From contig NZ_CP107880.1 of NCBI RefSeq assembly GCF_036013745.1, positions 3,286,001 through 3,350,000 of the forward strand: a DNA stretch of 64,000 nt, written 5' to 3'. The notes under the pieces are model-generated. The model ran no database searches, was not told the origin of the DNA, and was given only the letters and a program-made list of their open reading frames with translations. This DNA is from Streptomyces sp. NBC_00483 (GTDB lineage Bacteria > Actinomycetota > Actinomycetes > Streptomycetales > Streptomycetaceae). Positions 8,901 through 16,231 of this stretch are shown piece after piece. The translations under genes were made by a program, and so were the position numbers. Within the stretch, counting starts at the first letter, position 1. Each line of letters starts with the position of its first letter.

Positions 8901-8923
8901 CCTTCGTGCGGCACCGACGTCAT
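5903..8923 (-). CDS. glnE: Bifunctional glutamine-synthetase adenylyltransferase/adenylyl-removing enzyme
   Basis: A 1006-residue cytoplasmic enzyme, the usual length for actinobacterial GlnE. It adds AMP to, and removes it from, a tyrosine of glutamine synthetase, switching activity with nitrogen status. Two tandem nucleotidyltransferase halves are visible: GGHELNYVSDVDVIFVGEP near residue 226 (adenylyl-removing half) and GGHELSYGSDADVLFVHEP near residue 742 (adenylyl-transferring half), each with the D-x-D metal motif, followed by RPEGRNGPLVR and RPEGKSGPLVR. The ATG at 8923 has a strong AGGAGG site, and a -10-like TAGGCT lies about 35 bp upstream on the minus strand. A glnA2-like gene lies 1.5 kb away on the same strand. 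Confidence 0.97.
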   Translation of the reverse strand: MTSVPHEGGGWTGGRRSSTFTRLLRLGFTDPSTAERLLDAPALSAVRSDPLLLDALGGAADPDLALLGLVRLVEAQEDETARRELLDTLVAAKPLRDRLLGVLGSSEALADHLARHSKDWRALVTYESGDLHPGVEEFEQGLAEATDEVSLRVAYRRCLLSIAARDVCGTTDITETAAELADLATATLRAALAIARAASPADAALCRLSVIAMGKCGGHELNYVSDVDVIFVGEPADGSADEGKAIQAATRLASHMMRICSDTTVEGTIWPVDANLRPEGRNGPLVRTLSSHLAYYQRWAKTWEFQALLKARPVAGDLELGEEYVAAVSPMVWQVSERDNFVPDVQKMRKRVVANIPPGEKDRELKLGPGGLRDVEFAVQLLQLVHGRSDSALRSSTTLKALAALADGGYVGRVDAVQLDDAYRFLRTLEHRIQLYKLRRTHLVPEDDADLRRIGRSMGMRTEPITDLKRAWRRHTSVVRRLHEKLFYRPLLDAVAQLAPGETRLRADAARERLVALGYADPSAAMRHLEALASGVSRKAAIQRTLLPVLLGWFADSADPDAGLLNFRNVSDALGKTPWYLRLLRDEGAAAENLARILSAGRLAPDLLMRAPESVALLGDERGLEPRGHAQLEQEALAAVRRADTGEQAVTSARAVRRRELLRTAAADIIASYGTEDTPAVADQGALVDQVGSAVSDLTAATLAGTLRAVVRDGWGDTLPTRFAVIAMGRFGGHELSYGSDADVLFVHEPREGVDDHEAAQAANKVVSEMRRLLALPSADPPLLIDADLRPEGKSGPLVRTLKSYEAYYRRWSLVWESQALLRAQYVAGDEELGRSFIDLIDPLRYPAEGLGDDAVLEIRRLKARMESERMPRGADPTLHTKLGRGGLSDVEWTVQLLQLRHGWVEPGLRTTRTREALAAACAAELIPTEDAAILDEAWVLAARVRNAVMLVRGRPGDTFPSDGRELGAVGRYLGYDPGHVGDMLDDYRRTTRRARAVMEERFYGG

Positions 8924-9009
8924 TGCCCGGCCTCCTGTTCGATCAACGGTGGCCTTGAGCCTACTGCGCTCCGGGCTGCACCGATGAGTTGTGCGACCGC
9001 GGCAGGTCC

Positions 9010-9027
9010 CCACTCGTGTACGAGTGG
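9010..9027. promoter_or_regulatory. Candidate operator, CCACTCG-N4-CGAGTGG
   Basis: A perfect 7-bp inverted repeat with a TGTA centre lies in the 131-bp divergent gap between glnE and the PPOX-type gene, 28 bp before the latter's ATG. It is suitably placed for a dimeric repressor of the flavoenzyme gene. No matching regulator gene is adjacent. Confidence 0.4.
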
Positions 9028-9054
9028 CCCCGTACACGGAGAGGACCGCCCACG

Positions 9055-9582
9055 ATGCCGCACGACGCCCGCACCGGCACGCCGCACACGTCGCTCGACC
9101 CTCGCTACAGCTCCCCCGGCGCCGAACCCACCTCGTGGGCGGCAGCCGAAAAGCTACTGACCGGCGCCGAACTCTTCTGGATCTCCACGGTGCGCCCCGA
9201 CGGCCGCCCCCACGTCACACCCCTCCTCGCCCTCTGGCAGGACGGTTCCCTGCACTTCACCTCCGGCGCGCACGAACGCAAGTCGCTCAACCTCACCGCG
9301 AACCCTGAGGTCGTCCTCACCACCGGCACGAACACCTGGGCGGCGGGCTTCGACGTGGTGGTGGAGGGTCCTGCGACACGAGTCACGGAGCCGGAACGCC
9401 TCCACGCCCTCGCCAAGGCCTGGGAGGAGAAATACGGCCCGGCCTGGCACTTCGAGGTCCGCTCCGACGGCGCATTCCAAGGCCAAGAAGGCCCATCGCT
9501 CGTCTTCTCAGTCACCCCGAACACGGTCTTCGGCTTCGGCAAGGGCGAGGAGTTCACCCAGACCCGCTGGCAATTCGAGTGA
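9055..9582 (+). CDS. Pyridoxamine 5'-phosphate oxidase-family (split-barrel FMN/F420) protein
   Basis: A 175-residue cytoplasmic protein with the flavin/F420-binding split-barrel fold. Diagnostic stretches are ELFWISTVRPDGRPHVTPLL, ALWQDGSLHFTSGAHERKSL and NPEVVLTTGT. Family members are FMN- or F420-dependent oxidoreductases or cofactor-binding proteins. It is too small and lacks the residues to be called the vitamin B6 enzyme PdxH. The ATG at 9055 has GGAGAGG upstream; an in-frame start 66 bp earlier has no such site. It is divergent from glnE, with no obvious functional link. Confidence 0.82.
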   Translation: MPHDARTGTPHTSLDPRYSSPGAEPTSWAAAEKLLTGAELFWISTVRPDGRPHVTPLLALWQDGSLHFTSGAHERKSLNLTANPEVVLTTGTNTWAAGFDVVVEGPATRVTEPERLHALAKAWEEKYGPAWHFEVRSDGAFQGQEGPSLVFSVTPNTVFGFGKGEEFTQTRWQFE

Positions 9583-9621
9583 CCACCCGGCGCCGGTGGG
9601 CCGGAACCGACAATTCACCCC

Positions 9622-9634
9622 TACCGTTACGTCC
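9622..9634 (+). promoter_or_regulatory. Leaderless promoter -10 (TACCGT-N7-ATG)
   Basis: TACCGT (9622-9627) fits the Streptomyces -10 pattern TANNNT and is 7 nt before the ATG of the VOC gene, which has no ribosome-binding site. Transcription would start at the A of the ATG. Confidence 0.55.
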
Positions 9635-10051
9635 ATGGACATGACCCTGGAAGTGCTCACCATCCCGGTCTCGGACATCGACCGCGCCAAGGCCTTCTAC
9701 GTCGACAAGGTCGGCTTCCACTGCGACATCGACGCCGAAGTGATGCCGGGCGCCCGCATCGTCCAGCTCACGCCCCCGGGATCCGGCTGCTCGATCGCCC
9801 TCGCCTCCGGCATCCCGAGCCCCACGGGCACGGCGACCCCCGGCACGTACCACGGCATGCAACTGTGCGTCACCGACATCAAGGCGGCCCACGAAGAGCT
9901 CCGCTCCCGCGGCCTCGACGTCTCGGAACCGATCCAGTACGCCCCCGACGACGGCGGCACCTTCATGCACTTCACGGACCCGGACGGCAACGGCTGGGCC
10001 ATCCAGGAATACCGCAAACGCTCCGCTGTGCCGCTGCGGGACACCCTGTAG
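9635..10051 (+). CDS. VOC-superfamily (glyoxalase/bleomycin-resistance-like) protein
   Basis: A 138-residue protein with the two beta-alpha-beta-beta-beta modules of the vicinal-oxygen-chelate fold. LEVLTIPVSDIDRAKAFYVDKVGF opens the first module, and the C-terminal part ends DDGGTFMHFTDPDGNGWAIQ, the usual glyoxalase ending with a metal-ligand-like glutamine region. Such proteins are small dioxygenases, isomerases, or drug-binding immunity proteins; this one cannot be assigned further. The ATG at 9635 is chosen over one 39 bp earlier because of the position of the fold and of the leaderless -10. Confidence 0.85.
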   Translation: MDMTLEVLTIPVSDIDRAKAFYVDKVGFHCDIDAEVMPGARIVQLTPPGSGCSIALASGIPSPTGTATPGTYHGMQLCVTDIKAAHEELRSRGLDVSEPIQYAPDDGGTFMHFTDPDGNGWAIQEYRKRSAVPLRDTL

Positions 10052-10378
10052 CCGCCCCGACCTCAGGACGTTCGACCACGCCCCCAGCCGCAGGCTCCGG
10101 TCCCGCCGCAGCAGGAAGCCCCGGCCGACCGGCCGACGAAGAAGCGCCGCGTCTTCCTCTGGTTCTTCCTTGCGGTCCAGGCCCTGTTCCTGGTGTGGAT
10201 GATCGCGGGCGCGAACAGCGGCGGTTCCGGCGACTGCGGCACCCTCGACGCCCAGACCTGCAAGGACGCCGGCGACGTGGGCACCGCCATCGGCCTGGGC
10301 CTGTTCCTCGCCCTGTGGGCGGTCGTCGACATCATCCTCGGCGTCTCGTACGACATCTACCGCCTCTGCAAGCGCTGA
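10052..10378 (+). pseudogene. Small two-helix membrane protein gene lacking a 5' end
   Basis: The frame after the VOC stop codon encodes a Pro/Gln-rich stretch, then TKKRRVFLWFFLAVQALFLV (first membrane segment), a loop with GDCGTLDAQTCKDAGDVG, and a second segment ending VVDIILGVSYDIYRLCKR. This is the architecture of a common Streptomyces small membrane protein that normally begins with Met and a Pro/Gln-rich tail. Here no ATG, GTG or TTG precedes the first helix; the frame runs straight back into the TAG of the VOC gene. The only candidate starts (GTG/ATG at 10187-10193) fall inside helix 1. A 5' deletion is the simplest reading. Confidence 0.55.
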
Positions 10379-10400
10379 CGTAGCGGGCCGCCGAGACAGA

Positions 10401-10433
10401 ACGAACGGGCCGGGGAAACCCCGGCCCGTTCGT
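10401..10433. terminator. Bidirectional hairpin terminator
   Basis: A perfect 15-bp stem (10401-10415 with 10419-10433) with an AAA loop lies between the convergent membrane-protein gene and the glnA2-like gene. Confidence 0.88.
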
Positions 10434-10452
10434 CGTGGTGCAATGCCGCGCC

Positions 10453-11814
10453 CTACAACACCGGCAGGTTCTTCCGCAGCTCGAACGCCGTGACCTCGCT
10501 GCGGTACTCCTCCCACTCCTGCTTCTTGTTCCGGAGGAAGAAGTCGTAGACGTGTTCGCCGAGGGTTTCCGCGACCAGTTCTGAGCGTTCCATCAGGGTG
10601 ATCGCCTCGCCCAGGTTCTGGGGAAGCGGCTCGATGCCCATCGCGCGGCGTTCCGCGTCGGAGAGGGCCCAGACGTCGTCGTCGGCGCCCGGAGGGAGTT
10701 CGTAGCCCTCTTCGATGCCCTTGAGGCCGGCCGCCAGGAGGACCGCGTAGGTGAGGTAGGGGTTCGCGCCCGAGTCGATGGAGCGGACCTCGACGCGGGC
10801 CGAGCCCGTCTTGCCGGGCTTGTACATCGGGACGCGGATGAGGGCCGAGCGGTTGTTGTGGCCCCAGCAGATGTAGGACGGGGCCTCGCCGCCGGCGCCC
10901 GCCGTGCGCTCCGAGCCGCCCCAGATGCGCTTGTAGGAGTTCACCCACTGGTTGGTGACCGCGGAGATCTCGGCGGCGTGCTTCAGCAGGCCCGCGATGA
11001 AGGAGCGGCCGACCTTGGAGAGCTGGTACTCGGAGCCCGACTCGTAGAAGGCGTTCCTGTCGCCCTCGAACAACGACAAGTGCGTGTGCATGCCGCTGCC
11101 CGGGTGTTCCGAGAACGGCTTCGGCATGAACGTGGCCTGGACGCCCTGCTCCAGCGCGACCTGCTTCATGACCAGGCGGAACGTCATGATGTTGTCCGCC
11201 GTGGAGAGCGCGTCCGCGTAGCGGAGGTCGATCTCCTGCTGGCCCGGCGCACCCTCGTGGTGGCTGAACTCGACCGAGATGCCCATCGACTCGAGCATGG
11301 TGATCGCCTGGCGGCGGAAGTCCATGCCCACGTTCTGCGGGGTGTGGTCGAAGTAGCCGGAGGTGTCCGCGGGCACCGGGCGGGTGCCGTCCAGCGGCTT
11401 GTCCTTGAGCAGGAAGAACTCGATCTCGGGGTGGGTGTAGAAGGTGAAGCCGAGGTCCGAGGTCTTGGCCAGGGCCCGCTTCAGGACGTAGCGCGGGTCG
11501 GCGAAGGACGGCGAGCCGTCGGGCATCAGGATGTCGCAGAACATGCGCGCCGTGCCGGGGGCCTCGGCCCGCCACGGCAGGACCTGGAAAGTGCCCGGAT
11601 CCGGCTTGGCGATCATGTCGGACTCGTAGACCCGGGCGAAGCCCTCGATCGCCGAGCCGTCGAAGCCGATACCCTCGTCGAACGCCTGTTCCAGCTCGGC
11701 CGGAGCCACGGCCACCGACTTGAGGAAGCCCAGCACGTCCGTGAACCACAGACGTACGAACCGGATGTCGCGCTCCTCAAGGGTACGGAGCACGAATTCC
11801 TGCTGCTTGTCCAT
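10453..11814 (-). CDS. glnA2: Glutamine-synthetase-type I ligase, GlnA2-like (probable gamma-glutamylpolyamine synthetase)
   Basis: A 453-residue member of the GSI family. Recognisable signatures are GFDGSAIEGFARVYESDM (beta-grasp end), PEIEFFLL, EFSHHEGAPGQQEID (metal-ligand helix), FMPKPFSEHPGSGMHTHLSL (ATP site) and NNRSALIRVP. At 453 residues it lacks the extra segment of the 469-residue housekeeping GlnA. In S. coelicolor the protein in this neighbourhood (GlnA2) is reported to glutamylate polyamines rather than ammonia; that activity is inferred here from position and length. The motif GYELPP keeps a tyrosine where GlnA is adenylylated (NLYDLPP). The ATG at 11814 was chosen; a start 45 bp upstream is possible. 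Confidence 0.85.
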   Translation of the reverse strand: MDKQQEFVLRTLEERDIRFVRLWFTDVLGFLKSVAVAPAELEQAFDEGIGFDGSAIEGFARVYESDMIAKPDPGTFQVLPWRAEAPGTARMFCDILMPDGSPSFADPRYVLKRALAKTSDLGFTFYTHPEIEFFLLKDKPLDGTRPVPADTSGYFDHTPQNVGMDFRRQAITMLESMGISVEFSHHEGAPGQQEIDLRYADALSTADNIMTFRLVMKQVALEQGVQATFMPKPFSEHPGSGMHTHLSLFEGDRNAFYESGSEYQLSKVGRSFIAGLLKHAAEISAVTNQWVNSYKRIWGGSERTAGAGGEAPSYICWGHNNRSALIRVPMYKPGKTGSARVEVRSIDSGANPYLTYAVLLAAGLKGIEEGYELPPGADDDVWALSDAERRAMGIEPLPQNLGEAITLMERSELVAETLGEHVYDFFLRNKKQEWEEYRSEVTAFELRKNLPVL

Positions 11815-12216
11815 CTCTCGCTTCCACCCATCCTTGCTGGTCAGGCCTGCTGCTCCCACGCCGCCCAGAGGGCCTGGTCACATCCCACCACACGACCGTT
11901 TCCGACGCGTTGCCGACCTTGATCGTCACTGACCGGCCGGTGATGTGTTCATAGTGCCTGTCGAACACCCCAGGGTCATAGTGCCCGCCTTCCGAGCCGT
12001 GCCACCCGGTGGCCGACGCGGCACCGCACGACGGGCGGCGGACCGCCCACCGATGCGCCCAAATCGGCCTATCGCGACCGTAGTTGAGCCGACTTGACGT
12101 CTTCTTGATCGTCTCATTTCCCCCGCGTGAACGGTTGTTGGCAAGAGTGGGCTTTTCTTCGTGTGCATTACACATGCACCTCGGCGTCTCCAGCACCTCT
12201 ATCCAGGGGGGACCAC
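11815..12216. other. 402-bp divergent intergenic region (glnA2-like / S53 protease)
   Basis: This gap holds both promoters. On the protease side an inverted repeat GTGCAT-TACAC-ATGCAC (12163-12179) lies in the most AT-rich patch, about 40 bp before the ATG, and may be an operator over the promoter. On the other side TCATAGTGCC occurs twice (11949-11958 and 11976-11985). I looked for GlnR-type GTNAC-N6-GAAAC boxes upstream of the glnA2-like gene and saw none that were convincing. Confidence 0.4.
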
Positions 12217-14148
12217 ATGAGATCCAACCGCGGCACACGCCGCACCCGGGCAGGCCTGAGCATCGCGGCCACCCTTCCGCTGCTCGCCGGCGCCCTCGCC
12301 CTCGCCGCGCCCGCCCACGCCCAGCCGAGCCGCGACACCCTCTCCGGCACCAAGCCGCTGTGGGCCACCGGCGCCGCCGACAAGGGCGACACCACGGACA
12401 GCGGCAAGGTCGGCGCGCGCGTCTACCTCGCCGGCCGGGACGCGAAGGGCCTCGCCTCGTACGCGAAGTCCGTGGCCGACCCGTCGTCCGCGCAGTACCA
12501 GAAGTATCTGAGCGCCAAGGAGGCGCGCAGCCGCTTCGGGGCGACGAAAGAGCAGATATCCGAGGTCACGGCCTGGCTGAAGTCCGCAGGCCTGACCGTG
12601 ACCGGCTCCACTACGCACTACCTCTCCGTGTCGGGCGACGTGGCCGCCATCGAGAAGGCCTTCGGCACCCAGCTGCACGACTACACCAAGGGCGGGCACA
12701 CCTACCGCGCCCCGTCCGGCGCCGCCTCCGTGCCCGCCTCCCTCGACGGCGCCGTGCTCACGGTGACCGGCCTGGACAGCGCCCCGCACAAGGCGACGAA
12801 GCAGGACGAGCTGCCGCCGCCGAGCGCCGTGTTCCGCAACGCGGGCCCGTTCTCCACGTACTACGGATCCAAGACCGCGACCACGCTCCCGGACGCGTAC
12901 GGCACCAAGGTCCCGTACGCCCCGAAGGGCTACACCGGCAAGCAGCTGCGCGCCGCGTACGGCGCCGGCAAGGCGACCGGCAAGGGTGTGAAGGTCGCGA
13001 TCACCGACGCGTACGCCTCGCCGACCATCGCCAAGGACGCGGCGACGTACGCGAAGAAGCACGGTGACGCGCCGTACAACACACGGCAGTTGAAGCAGGT
13101 GCTGCCCAAGACGTACACGAAGACCGAGGAGTGCGACGCGGCCGGCTGGTACGGCGAGGAGACCCTCGACGTCGAGGCCGTGCACGCGATGGCCCCGGCC
13201 GCCGACATCACGTACGTGGGCGCGGCCTCCTGCTACGACGACGATCTGCTCGACTCGCTCGGCAAGGTCGTCGACAACCACCTCGCCGACATCGTCTCCA
13301 ACTCCTGGGGCGACATCGAGGCCAACCAGACCCCCGAGCTGGCCGCCGCGTACGACCAGGTGTTCCAGCTCGGCGCCGTCGAGGGCATCGGCTTCTACTT
13401 CTCGTCCGGCGACAACGGCGACAACGTCGCGTCGACGGGTACGAAGCAGGTCGACACGCCCGCCAACTCGGCGTGGGTGACGGCGGTCGGCGGCACCTCG
13501 CTCGCCGTCGGCAAGGGCGACAAGTACCAGTGGGAGACCGGCTGGGGCACGCTGAAGTCCAACTTGGCGGCGGACGGCAAGAGTTGGACCGACTTCCCGG
13601 GCGCGTACAACTCGGGCGCGGGCGGCGGCACCAGCAAGACGGTCGCGCAGCCCGACTACCAGAAGGGCGTCGTGCCGGACGCGCTGGCGAAGGCGAACGG
13701 CGGCACGCACCGCGTCGTCCCGGACATCTCCGCCATCGCCGACCCGAACACCGGCTTCCTGGTGGGCCAGACGCAGACGCTGCCCGACGGCACGCAGGGC
13801 TACGACGAGTACCGCATCGGCGGCACCTCGCTCGCCGCGCCCGTGGTCGCCGGTGTGCAGGCGCTCGCGCAGCAGACCGGCGGCGGCAAGCCGCTCGGCT
13901 TCGCGAACCCGGCGATCTACGACCGGTACGGTTCGGCCAAGTACCACGACGTGGTGGACCAGCCCAAGGGCAAGGACCTCGCCGTGGCGCGCGTCGACTT
14001 CGCGAACAGCTACGACGCGTCGGAGGGTCTGCTCACCTCGGTGCGCAGCCTCGGCAAGGACGCCTCGCTGAAGGCCGTCAGGGGCTACGACGACGTGACG
14101 GGGGTCGGCTCGCCGGCTCCGGGTTACGTGAACTCGTACCGCCGCTGA
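12217..14148 (+). CDS. Secreted S53 (sedolisin/kumamolisin) serine-carboxyl peptidase
   Basis: A 643-residue preproprotein. A Sec signal peptide (basic RSNRGTRRTR, hydrophobic core, cleavage after APAHA near residue 32) is followed by a pro-kumamolisin activation domain (about residues 45-190), then the catalytic domain. Sedolisin catalytic residues are visible: Glu314 and Asp318 in EETLDVEAVHAMAP, NSWGD, and the nucleophile Ser538 in RIGGTSLAAPVVAG. These enzymes are acid-active endopeptidases, matured by removing the prodomain outside the cell. The ATG follows an AGGGGGG site. It appears monocistronic and ends at a hairpin. Confidence 0.93.
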   Translation: MRSNRGTRRTRAGLSIAATLPLLAGALALAAPAHAQPSRDTLSGTKPLWATGAADKGDTTDSGKVGARVYLAGRDAKGLASYAKSVADPSSAQYQKYLSAKEARSRFGATKEQISEVTAWLKSAGLTVTGSTTHYLSVSGDVAAIEKAFGTQLHDYTKGGHTYRAPSGAASVPASLDGAVLTVTGLDSAPHKATKQDELPPPSAVFRNAGPFSTYYGSKTATTLPDAYGTKVPYAPKGYTGKQLRAAYGAGKATGKGVKVAITDAYASPTIAKDAATYAKKHGDAPYNTRQLKQVLPKTYTKTEECDAAGWYGEETLDVEAVHAMAPAADITYVGAASCYDDDLLDSLGKVVDNHLADIVSNSWGDIEANQTPELAAAYDQVFQLGAVEGIGFYFSSGDNGDNVASTGTKQVDTPANSAWVTAVGGTSLAVGKGDKYQWETGWGTLKSNLAADGKSWTDFPGAYNSGAGGGTSKTVAQPDYQKGVVPDALAKANGGTHRVVPDISAIADPNTGFLVGQTQTLPDGTQGYDEYRIGGTSLAAPVVAGVQALAQQTGGGKPLGFANPAIYDRYGSAKYHDVVDQPKGKDLAVARVDFANSYDASEGLLTSVRSLGKDASLKAVRGYDDVTGVGSPAPGYVNSYRR

Positions 14149-14159
14149 CCGAAGGACGT

Positions 14160-14194
14160 CCCGGCGGCGGGTGGGCGCTCACCTCGCCGCCGGG
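14160..14194. terminator. Bidirectional hairpin terminator
   Basis: CCCGGCGGCG (14160-14169) pairs perfectly with CGCCGCCGGG (14185-14194) around a 15-nt loop, between the convergent protease and APC permease genes. Confidence 0.65.
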
Positions 14195-14196
14195 GC

Positions 14197-15660
14197 TCAG
14201 GACTCCGAGCCGATCGCCGGGTCGCGGTGGTCCGGGTGGATCCAGCTCGGCTTGCGGAACTTGAGGAACGCGACCGGCGCCGCGACGCCGAGGACGAGCA
14301 GACCGCCACCGACGATCAGCAGATAGCGCCACAGCGGCCCGGTGTCGTACTGGTCCGGCGGTACGAAGCCGATCACGAGCGCGAGCACCGAGGCCACGAA
14401 CCCGATGCCCGCGACGGCGGTGACGGCCGGGACGACGAAGCCGCGCGGCACGTCCGGCTGCGAGCGCCGCAGCCGCACCACGGCCACGAACATCAGCAGA
14501 TACGCGACCAGATAGATCTGGATCGTGATGACGGAGAACATCCAGTACTGGCTGGAGACGTTGTCGCTGAACGCGTAGAGGACGCCGATGAGCGTCGTGA
14601 GCACGCCCTGGGCGATCATCACGTTCTGCGGCACGCCGTACTTGTTGAACTTCTGTAGGACCGGCGGCAGATACCCCTCCTGCCGGGACAGCAGCACGAG
14701 CCCCTTGGCCGGTCCGGCGAGCCACGTCAGCATGCCGCCGAGCGCCGCGCACACCAGCATCACGCCGACGATCCTCGTCATCCAGCCGACCCCGAAGTGG
14801 TCGAAGAACGCCTGGAACGCCTGCATAAGACCTGCGGTCAGGCTGAGTTGCTTCGCGGGCATCACCCAGCTGATCGCGAGGGCGGGCAGGATGAAGATCA
14901 GGAGTACGAGTCCCGTGGCGAGGAAGATCGAGCGCGGGTACTCGGCGCGCGGGCTGCGCAGCGACGACACGTGCACACCGTTCATCTCCATGCCCGCGTA
15001 GGACAGGAAGTTGTTGACGATGAGGACGAGGCTGGCGAGGCCCGTCCACGGCGGCAGCCAGTGGCTGGAGTCCATGGGGGCGGCGGACGGGTTGCCCTGC
15101 CCGAGGAAGACGATCCCGAGCACGACGAGCACGACGCCGGGGATGAGCGTGCCGATGATGAGCCCGAGGGACGACAGGCCGGCGATGGTCTTCGTACCGC
15201 GCGAACTCACGTACACACCGGCCCAGTACAGGACGACGATGCAAATCGCGACGTACAGGCCGTTCTCGGCGAGGCTCGGGTGGATGACGTACGCGAAGGT
15301 GGACGCCACGTAGGCGAGCAGGCTCGGGTAGTACGCGATGGTCATGGCGAACTGGCACCACACGGCGATGAACCCGAGCGGCTTGCCGAGCGCCTCGCTG
15401 ACCCAGCGGTAGATGCCGCCGGTCCAGCCGGAGGCCAGTTCGGCGCCGACGAGGGCGGTGGGCAGCAGGAAGACGACGGCCGGGAGCAGGTAGAGGAAGA
15501 CCGCGGCGAGTCCGTACAGCGCCATGGAGGGCGAGGGCCGCAGGCTGGCGACGGAGGCCGTGGTCATCAGGCCGAGAGTGACCCACGAGATGAACTGGCG
15601 GCGGGTGCCGTCGTCCGACGCGACCGATTCCCCGTGCCCCGAATTATCCGTTGTCGTCAT
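14197..15660 (-). CDS. APC-family amino acid permease, glutamate/GABA antiporter-like
   Basis: A 487-residue membrane protein with about 12 hydrophobic segments. The first helix region QFISWVTLGLMTTASVASLR and the later ELASGWTGGIYRWVSEALGK and FIAVWCQFAMTIAYYPSLLA recall the GadC-type glutamate:GABA antiporter branch of the APC superfamily rather than the branch of the permease at 3174. The long loop GMEMNGVHVSSLRSPRAEYP is also typical. It probably exchanges an amino acid for a decarboxylation or related product, but no decarboxylase is adjacent. The frame is open upstream; the ATG at 15660 gives the normal hydrophilic N-tail MTTTDNSGHGESV. Confidence 0.82.
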   Translation of the reverse strand: MTTTDNSGHGESVASDDGTRRQFISWVTLGLMTTASVASLRPSPSMALYGLAAVFLYLLPAVVFLLPTALVGAELASGWTGGIYRWVSEALGKPLGFIAVWCQFAMTIAYYPSLLAYVASTFAYVIHPSLAENGLYVAICIVVLYWAGVYVSSRGTKTIAGLSSLGLIIGTLIPGVVLVVLGIVFLGQGNPSAAPMDSSHWLPPWTGLASLVLIVNNFLSYAGMEMNGVHVSSLRSPRAEYPRSIFLATGLVLLIFILPALAISWVMPAKQLSLTAGLMQAFQAFFDHFGVGWMTRIVGVMLVCAALGGMLTWLAGPAKGLVLLSRQEGYLPPVLQKFNKYGVPQNVMIAQGVLTTLIGVLYAFSDNVSSQYWMFSVITIQIYLVAYLLMFVAVVRLRRSQPDVPRGFVVPAVTAVAGIGFVASVLALVIGFVPPDQYDTGPLWRYLLIVGGGLLVLGVAAPVAFLKFRKPSWIHPDHRDPAIGSES

Positions 15661-15703
15661 GGGCTCATGATCGGCTCGGGGCGGGGAGGGCGCACGTCGC
15701 GGG

Positions 15704-15729
15704 ATACCGGTAGGGGGTAGGGTGCGGGC
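15704..15729 (+). promoter_or_regulatory. Leaderless promoter with overlapping CsoR-like half-palindrome
   Basis: TAGGGT (15718-15723) is a good -10 and lies 6 nt before the ATG at 15730, which has no ribosome-binding site. It is overlapped by ATACCGGTAGGGGGTA (15704-15719). The TACC...GGGGTA ends resemble operators of the copper sensor CsoR, although the left half is imperfect. The downstream multicopper oxidase makes copper control plausible. Confidence 0.45.
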
Positions 15730-16152
15730 ATGGCGAGGACGAGGAGCGGCACGGGGCGGTGGCAGCGGTTGCTGCTGTTCGCGGCGCTGCTCTTCGGGAT
15801 CGTGGTGATGCATACGTTGGGGCATCCGTCGGGGCATTCGGCGGGGCGCGACGGGGCGATGCCGATGGGGAGCGCGCACGTCGCGACGGCCGAGCACGGT
15901 TCCCCGCACGACTCCGCCGCCACGGTTCACGAGCGCCCCGACTCCCCCGGCCACGGCGGCATGGATCCGCTGAACGTATGCCTGGCCGTGCTCGGCTCGT
16001 TCACGCTGCTGTTGCTGACGGCGGCGGTGCTGCGCCCGCTGCTCGTGGCGGCGGCTCCGGGACCGCGCGCCCGCGGACTCTCCTTCGCCCAGCGACCCAA
16101 CCCGCCACCTCCCCGAGGACTCCTCTCCCGGCTGTCGGTGCTGCGCATTTAG
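15730..16152 (+). CDS. His/Met-rich two-helix membrane protein (DUF6153-like)
   Basis: A 140-residue protein. A first membrane helix near residues 11-30 (RLLLFAALLFGIVVMHTLGH) is followed by an exported loop rich in His and Met (GHPSGHSAGRDGAMPMGSAH) and a second helix (VCLAVLGSFTLLLLTAAVLR), then a basic Pro-rich tail. I recognise this as the DUF6153 pattern seen next to copper-handling genes in Streptomyces. The His/Met loop suggests metal binding outside the membrane. It is 79 bp upstream of a multicopper oxidase on the same strand, probably one transcript. Function is unproven. Confidence 0.7.
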   Translation: MARTRSGTGRWQRLLLFAALLFGIVVMHTLGHPSGHSAGRDGAMPMGSAHVATAEHGSPHDSAATVHERPDSPGHGGMDPLNVCLAVLGSFTLLLLTAAVLRPLLVAAAPGPRARGLSFAQRPNPPPPRGLLSRLSVLRI

Positions 16153-16198
16153 GCCTGCGCACGGTTTCGCGCGCCTGAATCGCACCACACCCATCAAC

Positions 16199-16218
16199 AC
16201 CGACAGTTACCGACAGTT
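16199..16218 (+). repeat. Tandem 10-mer ACCGACAGTT x2 upstream of multicopper oxidase
   Basis: Two perfect head-to-tail copies of ACCGACAGTT end 13 bp before the oxidase ATG. A 10-bp period puts both copies on one face of the helix, so an activator or repressor site is possible. Confidence 0.6.
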
Positions 16219-16231
16219 GAGGTACTCACCC

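Noticed and set aside
11815..12000. GlnR box upstream of the glnA2-like gene.
   Set aside because: Scattered GTGAC and GGAAAC words occur, but not with the a-site/b-site spacing of known GlnR boxes.
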